From a virus, in the IMG/VR virus record IMGVR_UViG_3300042261_000575, positions 1 to 28,132 of that record: a stretch of 28,132 nucleotides of DNA, one strand, 5' to 3'. A model generated the notes under the pieces. The model made no database searches and was not told the origin of the DNA. It worked only from the letters and a program-made list of their open reading frames with translations. Below are positions 21,792 through 28,132 of this stretch, in pieces. The number at the start of each line of letters is the position of its first letter. Within the stretch, counting starts at the first letter, position 1. The translations under genes and the position numbers were made by a program.

Positions 21792-21838
21792 ACTAAATAA
21801 TTGTAAGGAAATAAAAAAATTTACCGATTTTATAAATA
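21792..21838 (+). promoter_or_regulatory. Tandem late promoter boxes before the sheath gene
   Basis: ACTAAATA at 21792-21799 and a perfect TATAAATA at 21831-21838, 39 bp apart, both rightward. The second ends 15 nt before ATG 21854 and is followed by AAGGAG. Two boxes fit the high output expected for the sheath. Confidence 0.7.
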
Positions 21839-21853
21839 TTAAGGAGAACAAAT

Positions 21854-24034
21854 ATGGCAAGAACAATTGAAGCCCCTGGCGTTGAAATTAAAGAAATTGA
21901 TTTAAGTTTGGTAGCATCTAATCCAGTTGGTACTAAGGTTTTATTACACGGATTTGCGAAACAAGGTCCGACAAACGAATTAATTCAAGTATCTACAAAG
22001 GAAGAACTTGATCAAATTTTCTTTGGTGGTGCTGATGCTGGTCCTACTAATGCAGCAGAACGTTATTTTTATCATTCCGCATCTGAAATTTTAAATTCAC
22101 CTGCAACACTTTATGTAACACGTTTACCTTATGGTAGCGGTGGTGGTACTGGATTCGATGGTGAATATACCGCACTTTGCTATCCAATCAGTGGGGATAC
22201 GAATCTTTTTACAACTGCTACTGCTTTGGAAGTGCTTGCGCCTACTATAGTACCTTTAACAGAGTCTGATTATGAAAACCTAGTTAATAATGAAATTACA
22301 TGGTCTACAAGCACTTATGCAACAACTGCAAATGCTATTACTGGTATTAATGCAATTGGTAATGCTGGTATGGTTATCGTAAATAAGACCAAGACAACAA
22401 TTGATGAAAAACAACAAGGTTATTATGTAGTAATTGCCGATAATACCACAATGAAAGATAATTATCTAAGTGGTTATAACTCTGTACAATCCGTTAAAAG
22501 CTTTTTAGGAGCTACAAATGGTGCAACTTATACAACTACTGCACTTTCATCATCTGTTCTAGGTTTCTCTTTAACAGGCGATAATACATCTACTGGAACA
22601 ATTTCAGAAATTGTTGAAACAGCATTTAATTATGATTTCACCGATCCTTCTTTCAATGATTCAATAATTGTTTACCTGTTCCGTCTAAGAACTTCTGAAT
22701 ATTCAGATGATAAAAATAAGTTATATTTCACCCCTGTAGAACGTTATGCTGGTGCGTTAGAATCCGCTGATGTACGTGTTGATGGATTAACAAAAACATC
22801 ACAAAGTTTCTACATTGCTAATAAAATTAATAACGAATCTGCTTATATCAGCATGTTTGTTAATACAAATATTGCAAATTTAGCAACTGTTGAATCTATT
22901 ACAAATAATACAGCTAATCAAGTTCTAAATCCTTTAGGAAAATATAAAACTTGCAAAACAACTTCAAATACGTCAGAATATGTTGGTACAATACCTGACA
23001 AAATTGAACGCGCTTTAGTACTTGCTGAAAGTTTATTAGATTTGGATATTGATATCGTATTAGATGGTGGTTTAAGCACAATTTGGACTTATGCTGCTGC
23101 ATCTTCTAATGGTACTGGTAATGCCAACTTCGATGATACTGCCGATAGTTCAGTAATTATGGACGCTCTTAGAGCTTCAGATGGTGATCAAAGCACTTAT
23201 GCTGGATATCATAAGACAATATTCAATCTGTATAATAACTTCTGTCAAAATACTCGTAAGGATTGTGTGCATATTTCCGATCCTATTCGTGGTATTTTCG
23301 TACAAGGAGAAAATAGCAAAACATTGGCAAGCAAGAGCAAAAACTTTTCACAACATGTTTATGCTCCTTTAAAGAATTTGTACAATTCTTCAAATTCTAA
23401 TTATTCTGCTGCTTATGCAAACTGGATACAAATTTATGACAATACTGCCAAGAAGTTTGTATGGATGCCATTCTCTGGTTGGCAAGCTGCAATCATGGCA
23501 CGTTTAGATTCATTACTGTATCCTTGGTCTGCTCCAATGGGATTAAATAATGGTATAATTCGTAATATTACAGATATTGCCGTTCGTCCTAATCAAAAAC
23601 AACAAGATCAAATTTATAAAATTGGTATAAATCCTGTTGTTTTCTTTACAGGTGATGGATTCGTTGTATGGGGGCAAAAAACACTTCAAAAGAAACCTTC
23701 TGCCTTCGATAGAATTAATGTTCGTAGATTGTTCTTAACATTAGAAAGATCAACTCTAAAAACATTAAGATATTTCGTAGCAGAACCTAATACTATTTTC
23801 ACTCGTACAAGAGTTGTAAATACTTTGAAGCCTTTATTCGAACTTGCAAAAAATAATGAAGGCGTATACGACTTTCTTATCATTTGTTCGGAAAAGAATA
23901 ATGACGCACAAACTATTGATAATAACGAAATGAAAGTAGATATTTATCTTAAACCAGTGAGAACCGCAGAATTTATAATTTGCACCTTCTATGCAACCCG
24001 CACAAATGCTAATTTTGCAGAATTGGCTGGTTAA
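21854..24034 (+). CDS. Tail sheath protein (T4 gp18-like)
   Basis: This 726-aa protein is the contractile sheath subunit that surrounds the tail tube. The N-terminus ARTIEAPGVEIKEIDLS is the typical sheath start, which in the family contributes an exchanged strand. The region YFYHSASEILNSPATLYVTR near residues 71-90 is characteristic. The C-terminal third has the conserved sheath pattern: WMPFSGWQAAIMARLD, ALM-type elements, VRRLFLTLERS, and the terminal VDIYLKPVRTAEFIICTFYA strand. It is somewhat longer than T4 gp18 (659 aa), with the extra length in the middle (Thr/Asn-rich, 120-260), the usual variable protruding domain. It has a strong AAGGAG site, tandem late promoters and a strong terminator, as befits an abundant protein. 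Confidence 0.92.
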   Translation: MARTIEAPGVEIKEIDLSLVASNPVGTKVLLHGFAKQGPTNELIQVSTKEELDQIFFGGADAGPTNAAERYFYHSASEILNSPATLYVTRLPYGSGGGTGFDGEYTALCYPISGDTNLFTTATALEVLAPTIVPLTESDYENLVNNEITWSTSTYATTANAITGINAIGNAGMVIVNKTKTTIDEKQQGYYVVIADNTTMKDNYLSGYNSVQSVKSFLGATNGATYTTTALSSSVLGFSLTGDNTSTGTISEIVETAFNYDFTDPSFNDSIIVYLFRLRTSEYSDDKNKLYFTPVERYAGALESADVRVDGLTKTSQSFYIANKINNESAYISMFVNTNIANLATVESITNNTANQVLNPLGKYKTCKTTSNTSEYVGTIPDKIERALVLAESLLDLDIDIVLDGGLSTIWTYAAASSNGTGNANFDDTADSSVIMDALRASDGDQSTYAGYHKTIFNLYNNFCQNTRKDCVHISDPIRGIFVQGENSKTLASKSKNFSQHVYAPLKNLYNSSNSNYSAAYANWIQIYDNTAKKFVWMPFSGWQAAIMARLDSLLYPWSAPMGLNNGIIRNITDIAVRPNQKQQDQIYKIGINPVVFFTGDGFVVWGQKTLQKKPSAFDRINVRRLFLTLERSTLKTLRYFVAEPNTIFTRTRVVNTLKPLFELAKNNEGVYDFLIICSEKNNDAQTIDNNEMKVDIYLKPVRTAEFIICTFYATRTNANFAELAG

Positions 24035-24035
24035 T

Positions 24036-24075
24036 AAATTTAAAAAGCAAGATTAATTTCTTGCTTTTTAAATTT
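24036..24075 (+). terminator. Strong hairpin after the sheath gene
   Basis: A perfect 17-bp stem (24036-24052 with 24059-24075; core AAAAAGCAAGA) closes a TTAATT loop. The A- and T-rich arms give a U-run, so it could work as a terminator on either strand. It separates the sheath from the homing endonuclease gene. Confidence 0.85.
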
Positions 24076-24106
24076 GAAAATATATAATTAAGTTAGGAGA
24101 TCATTA

Positions 24107-25903
24107 ATGGAAAATCATAACTTAATAGAAACAATTAAAAACACACTTTTTACAAAGACTAATAAAATTAATGCTGCTATTATTAGACCTGATAGATTTA
24201 ATAATACTGAATTATATGATAAAATATTAAAAGCAACAACGAATATTAAAAGTAATAATATATCAGAAAAAATATATTGTATAATTAATAATATAACAGA
24301 AAGTCCTGTTTGTCCTATATGTGGAAAATTATTAAAATTTAAAACATATCAAAGTGGTTATTCTAAATCGTGTATGAAAATGTTTTGTATTAGAAAAATT
24401 TATACTTTTGCTAGTTCATCAAAAACAAAAAAACAAGCATCTTTAGATATTAAAACAAATTTTTTTAAAAATTATAAAAACTATATTGTAGATGATATCT
24501 CACTTGAAAATGTATATAATTTTATTGATAAAAGACTACAAGAGACAAATTTTGGAATAGATCACCAATATATTAATTTATTAATTTTACAAAAAGAATA
24601 TAATATATTATATAAAATAATAAAACTAACAGACCATTTATTACCATTTAATAGTATAGAGGATTTTAAATGGGGGGAAAGATTTTGGATTATAAAAAAT
24701 GATATAAAAGAAATTAAATCTTGTATACATTGTAATAATAAAACATCTTTTATTGGATTTAAAAAAGGATATCAACCTTTTTGTAGTAAAAAATGTTTTT
24801 ATAAAAACGAATTATATAATATTGAAAATAATATTATTTCGCAAGATTTTATTATTTTAAATAAAATAAATAGTGCTAGTATAGATTTATATAAGATTCA
24901 ATGTAAAAAATGTAATACAATATTAGAAAAAGATTTATCTGATGGTAAATCACAAAATATTTATTGTAAAGGTTGTTATGGAAATCATCAAATTTCAAAA
25001 GAGGAAAAAGATTTAGTCAAATATTTAAAAGGAATAACAAATTTAGAAATATTAGAAAATTATAAACTTGAAAATAGAGAATTAGACATTTATATTCCAG
25101 AAAGGAAATTGGCTATTGAATATAATGGATTATATTGGCATTCTTATGATGATATTACAGAAGAATCTATTAAAAAATATAATCATTTAAAAAAATATAC
25201 TTTATGTTTAAAAAATAATATTAATCTAATTCAAATATTTTCAAATCAATGGGAAAATATTAGAACTAAAAATATATGGAAATCTATAATAAATAATAAA
25301 TTAAACATAAATATAACTAAAATTCCAGCAAGAAAATGTATTATTAAAGAAATAGATAATACAACAAAAAATGTTTTTTTAAATACAAATCATTTACAAG
25401 GAGAAGATCGAAGCTCGATAAAACTAGGTTTATATCATGATAATGAATTGGTATCAGTTATGACCTTTTCTAAGAGTAGATATAATAAAAAATACGAATA
25501 TGAAATGGTAAGATTTTGTAATAAACTCAACACTATAGTACAGGGTGGTGCTTCTAAATTATTGAATTATTTCGAAAAAAAATATAATCCCAATTCATTA
25601 ATAACTTATGCTAATAAATGTTACAGCAATGGTATATTATATAATAAATTGAATTTTAGTTGTATTGATGAAACACAGCCAAACTATATATATTGGAACA
25701 AAAGTAATAAGCAATTTGTAACAAGAATTAAAGCACAAAAACACAAATTACAAAAATTATTAAAAGAAAATTATAATGACAGATTAACAGAAGCCCAAAA
25801 TATGTTTAATAATAAATATAGAAGAATTTGGGATTGTGGTAATTATGTATTTGTCAAAAAATATGATAAAGATAATAAAATTGATGTACATAATACTAAA
25901 TAA
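24107..25903 (+). CDS. Freestanding homing endonuclease-like protein with zinc fingers
   Basis: This 598-aa protein has three Cys-pair zinc modules: C69/C72 with C89/C94, C206/C209 with C226/C230, and C266/C269 with C287/C290. A Vsr/EDxHD-like nuclease core follows: RELDIYIPERKLAIEYNGLY then WHS (D327, E338, H near 345), and Trp/Gln-containing QIFSNQWEN. A C-terminal domain with VSVMTFSKSR and YEYEMVRFC resembles domains seen with phage homing endonucleases. Such enzymes cut related genomes and spread their own gene. It is inserted between the sheath and tube genes, which are adjacent in T4, and is even more AT-rich than its surroundings, both signs of a mobile gene. It has its own TAGGAGA ribosome site; no late box is obvious upstream. 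Confidence 0.75.
   Translation: MENHNLIETIKNTLFTKTNKINAAIIRPDRFNNTELYDKILKATTNIKSNNISEKIYCIINNITESPVCPICGKLLKFKTYQSGYSKSCMKMFCIRKIYTFASSSKTKKQASLDIKTNFFKNYKNYIVDDISLENVYNFIDKRLQETNFGIDHQYINLLILQKEYNILYKIIKLTDHLLPFNSIEDFKWGERFWIIKNDIKEIKSCIHCNNKTSFIGFKKGYQPFCSKKCFYKNELYNIENNIISQDFIILNKINSASIDLYKIQCKKCNTILEKDLSDGKSQNIYCKGCYGNHQISKEEKDLVKYLKGITNLEILENYKLENRELDIYIPERKLAIEYNGLYWHSYDDITEESIKKYNHLKKYTLCLKNNINLIQIFSNQWENIRTKNIWKSIINNKLNINITKIPARKCIIKEIDNTTKNVFLNTNHLQGEDRSSIKLGLYHDNELVSVMTFSKSRYNKKYEYEMVRFCNKLNTIVQGGASKLLNYFEKKYNPNSLITYANKCYSNGILYNKLNFSCIDETQPNYIYWNKSNKQFVTRIKAQKHKLQKLLKENYNDRLTEAQNMFNNKYRRIWDCGNYVFVKKYDKDNKIDVHNTK
25895..25902 (+). promoter_or_regulatory. Late promoter box for the tube gene
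   Basis: ACTAAATA followed by ATTACAAG, overlapping the stop codon of the endonuclease gene and 37 nt before ATG 25940. It would let the tube be expressed independently of the inserted gene. Confidence 0.5.
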
Positions 25904-25939
25904 TTACAAGATATAATATAATTTTTAAGGAGAATAATT

Positions 25940-26446
25940 ATGGCTAATGGAATGCTAGGCTTTTATGATACTGCAAAACAACGTGAATTTGCAAGAGATT
26001 TTCAATTTAGGGTTGTAAGTTTAGGGCCACTAGATGAAAAGGATTTAATTTATTTACAAACTGCTAAATTACCTGGTAAAGAAATTTCTAATCAGGCTGT
26101 AAATTATATGGGACTTCAATTTAATGTTCCAGGAACGGTGAAATATACTGGTTCTGATGCATGGGACGTACTTTTCTGGTCCGACGAAGCAAATAATCTG
26201 CGTTCAAAAATGAATGCTTGGATGACAGAAATCTTTGATGTGAATACATCTACTGGTAAATATGGTGTACCTGTTGAAGAGGCTACATTTGATTTACTTG
26301 ATAAATCTTTTAAAACTATTCGTAGATATAATTTAATTGGTATATATATCTCAAAAATTGCTGAAGTTCCTTATGATATTAAGGGTTCTGGAAAGCCACA
26401 AGAGTTTACTGCTACAATGGCTTATCAATATTGGCAAGAGATTTAA
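25940..26446 (+). CDS. Tail tube protein (T4 gp19-like)
   Basis: This 168-aa protein is close in length to T4 gp19 (163 aa) and forms the stacked hexamers of the inner tail tube. Visible family features are FARDFQFRVVSLGPL (about 17-31), the loop LQTAKLPGKEISNQAVNYMG (45-64), FNVPGTVKYTGSDAWDVLFW (67-86) followed by the acidic DEANNLRSKMNAWM helix, the RRYNLIGIYISKI strand, and the terminal FTATMAYQYWQEI. It follows a strong AAGGAG site. The hairpin after it is a terminator, so the gene is probably monocistronic and abundantly expressed. The neighbouring genes, sheath on one side (beyond the homing gene) and tube initiator on the other, support the call. Confidence 0.9.
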   Translation: MANGMLGFYDTAKQREFARDFQFRVVSLGPLDEKDLIYLQTAKLPGKEISNQAVNYMGLQFNVPGTVKYTGSDAWDVLFWSDEANNLRSKMNAWMTEIFDVNTSTGKYGVPVEEATFDLLDKSFKTIRRYNLIGIYISKIAEVPYDIKGSGKPQEFTATMAYQYWQEI

Positions 26447-26466
26447 AACTATATTATATAAAATCG

Positions 26467-26499
26467 AAAACACTGTTATTAATTTAACAGTGTTTTTTT
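26467..26499 (+). terminator. Rho-independent terminator after the tube gene
   Basis: A 12-bp perfect stem, AAAACACTGTTA (26467-26478) with TAACAGTGTTTT (26485-26496), has a TTAATT loop and a continuing T-run. The loop is the same hexamer as in the post-sheath hairpin. Confidence 0.9.
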
Positions 26500-26508
26500 A
26501 TCTTTTAG

Positions 26509-26516
26509 TATAAATA
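26509..26516 (+). promoter_or_regulatory. T4-type late promoter box for the tube-initiator gene
   Basis: A perfect TATAAATA right after the terminator, 15 nt before ATG 26532, with AAAGG at 26521-26525 as the ribosome site. Confidence 0.75.
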
Positions 26517-26531
26517 TTTAAAAGGTTTAAT

Positions 26532-28132
26532 ATGTTAAATTTAAATGTTAAAAGTGTGGTAGAAAATGCATTAAGAACGCAGGAGCAACCTTTTGTATAT
26601 GAACAAGGTGTTAATCAAACTAAAACTAGAGGACTTTTAACGCCTGATAAACTGTTTTCCAAGCGGAATTCATTACCTCAGACAGAAGATGTAACTAAAA
26701 ATGATTTTGTTGGTTTACAAACACAATTTTTAACAAAGTTTCTAGCGAGTAAGCATGGTATACCTTTAAATACTTTATGGGTTGTTAATATTGAAAACTC
26801 CAATGATCTTAAAAATAATATATATGCAACATTAAAAGAATTTGAAAATTGGCACAAATATGATGATAAGTCAATAAACATTTCGTCTCTTGGCGGAATA
26901 TCTCCTAGTATGGGATTACATATTGCACAAGGTGTAAAAATTGTAGGAGAAACTATTGATGTAGACAGAATATCAACAACATTAAAAAGTGGATATGTAC
27001 AGGGGTTAGTGGGAACTGGTCGGACAGGATTTCCTGCTTTGGAGTTATCGCTTTTAGAAAATAATACTTCTTTTATTGATGGATTTTTAAGACCTTGGAC
27101 AATTGCTGTATCACATAAAAGTTTAAAAGATTTCTCATTAAAAATTGATATAACTGTTTATATTTTAAGTAAAGCTGGTGTATTGGTTCCGAGTATACCT
27201 AGAAAAATTATCACATATAGAAATTGTTGTCCTATTGATATAGATACATCTGAATTTAATTATACTGCTGATAATGCACCTAAATTACGACCTATAAAAT
27301 TTGTATTTAGTCATTATGAAGTAGTTGAAATGAATAAACATTTTGATCAATTATTAGATGAAACTATAAAAATTGAAAACTTTGAAAAAAATGTGGCAGA
27401 ACCTACATTAGTTCAAAATTTAATAAATCGTGGAACAAATTTTGCAAAAGATTTGGCATATGGGGCTGCACAAAGAGTTGTAAATAACACAATTGGTAGT
27501 GTTTATGATAAGTTTACAGAAAAACTAATTGATATTGAACAGATTATACGTTCACCCGTTGATAATGCTGTTGAATCAGTAAATGATATAGTTAATAATG
27601 CTGTTGGCAAAAATTATAAAAATAGTGGAATTTCTTTAAATTCTTATAATCAGAAAGAGACAGACTCTAATGATAGTTTAGCTAAACGTAATATAAATTA
27701 TGTAGTTAAAACAGGTGATTCAACTGTTATAAATGTTAATAAACCTATTAATGAAAATGATACACCAGATCATAAAACTGATGTTAAAATTATTAAAACT
27801 AATGAAAATGATGTACCTACACATTCTACGCCAGTTGTTTTAAAAACTATAAATCCTGATGATGCTCCATTATTGGACAAAGATTTAATAAAATTTAAAG
27901 TTGTTCCAAATCCTCCTATAGATGATGCAAGACGAGGACAACTTATTAAAGATGATAAAAAAAGCGATCAAAATGATTATATAGACGGTAAAAATATTTT
28001 ACAACAATTATTACCAAATTCTAATCAAAATGATTATGTTGAAGGTAAACAATTGAAAATGAACGACTTGCCTAATCCTACCAATGATGCTTTTGAAGGT
28101 AAAACAGTTAAATTTATCTTTAAAACTACCAA
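26532..28132 (+). CDS. Baseplate tube-initiator-like protein (gp48/gp54-type), 5' part
   Basis: An open frame of 533 codons runs to the window edge without a stop. It starts MLNLNVKSVVENALRTQEQP behind AAAGG and a perfect late box. Residues about 60-290 show the tube-like fold of baseplate proteins that start tail-tube assembly: LWVVNIENSND (about 82), LELSLLENNTSFIDGFLRPW (173-192), IAVSHKSLKDFSLKIDITVY, and KIITYRNCCPIDID followed by EFNYTADNAPKLRPIKFVF. FLRPW plus the NCCPI strand is typical of gp48/gp54-like proteins in large phages. The region beyond about residue 380 is disordered and repetitive (NENDTPD, NENDVPT, NPDDAPL, QNDYIDGK, QNDYVEGK), an extension not expected in T4 gp54. The protein continues outside the window. 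Confidence 0.75.
   Translation, partial: MLNLNVKSVVENALRTQEQPFVYEQGVNQTKTRGLLTPDKLFSKRNSLPQTEDVTKNDFVGLQTQFLTKFLASKHGIPLNTLWVVNIENSNDLKNNIYATLKEFENWHKYDDKSINISSLGGISPSMGLHIAQGVKIVGETIDVDRISTTLKSGYVQGLVGTGRTGFPALELSLLENNTSFIDGFLRPWTIAVSHKSLKDFSLKIDITVYILSKAGVLVPSIPRKIITYRNCCPIDIDTSEFNYTADNAPKLRPIKFVFSHYEVVEMNKHFDQLLDETIKIENFEKNVAEPTLVQNLINRGTNFAKDLAYGAAQRVVNNTIGSVYDKFTEKLIDIEQIIRSPVDNAVESVNDIVNNAVGKNYKNSGISLNSYNQKETDSNDSLAKRNINYVVKTGDSTVINVNKPINENDTPDHKTDVKIIKTNENDVPTHSTPVVLKTINPDDAPLLDKDLIKFKVVPNPPIDDARRGQLIKDDKKSDQNDYIDGKNILQQLLPNSNQNDYVEGKQLKMNDLPNPTNDAFEGKTVKFIFKTT

Noticed and set aside
1-28132. tRNA genes, which large phages often carry
   Set aside because: I looked for cloverleaf-like GC-rich segments with TTCRA motifs and saw none in the non-coding gaps; a weak one in AT-rich DNA cannot be excluded by eye.

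Overview
The window looks like part of a large, AT-rich genome of a tailed phage with a contractile tail (T4-like myovirus). The marker genes are a gp17-like large terminase, a gp18-like tail sheath, a gp19-like tail tube, a second tube-like protein, and the start of a gp48/gp54-like tube-initiator protein. T4-type late promoter boxes (TATAAATA and close variants) precede many of the virion genes. Nothing in the window identifies the host, although the left end carries good sigma-70-type promoters and most genes have AGGAG-type ribosome binding sites. I saw no tRNA, rRNA, CRISPR array or insertion sequence.

Layout. (1) 1-1520 is an early-type region. It holds the tail of one gene, a terminator, three tandem sigma-70 promoters built from a repeated AT-rich module, a conserved 169-aa phage gene of higher GC content, another terminator, a fourth promoter of the same design, and about 400 bp of very AT-rich DNA with a 33-bp direct repeat. 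(2) 1521-3484 is a rightward operon of small genes: a conserved hypothetical, a Cys-rich protein, an R2K-type ATP-grasp protein and a hypothetical. (3) 3477-9439 is mostly leftward: an 891-aa protein ending in HREDGPA-type repeats, a 223-aa unknown, and a metallopeptidase/VWA protein with a Gly-Glu tract. A small rightward pair (a HAD phosphatase and a 58-aa gene) interrupts it. (4) 9513-15120 is rightward: a 723-aa protein carrying one copy of the same repeat, then a string of small genes, two of them zinc-ribbon proteins. (5) 15117-17737 is leftward: a nucleotidyltransferase-like protein and a low-complexity core-like protein. (6) 17863-28132 holds terminase, a leftward lysis or cell-wall pair (a HAD-transglycosylase fusion and a SleB-type hydrolase), then tube-like protein, sheath, a freestanding homing endonuclease, tube and tube initiator.

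The most interesting theme is a set of proteins (891, 723, 546, 361, 219, 130 and 293 aa) that begin with, or contain internally, short motifs of the form MKxFxxFIxE or LYxxILxE. These resemble the capsid-targeting, protease-cleaved leaders of T4 internal proteins. Four of these genes also sit only 7-11 nt from a late promoter box and lack a Shine-Dalgarno sequence. I infer that they may be a cargo of capsid-packaged, possibly injected, proteins that includes enzymes (nucleotidyltransferase, HAD phosphatase-transglycosylase). This is inference from motifs and position, not demonstrated.
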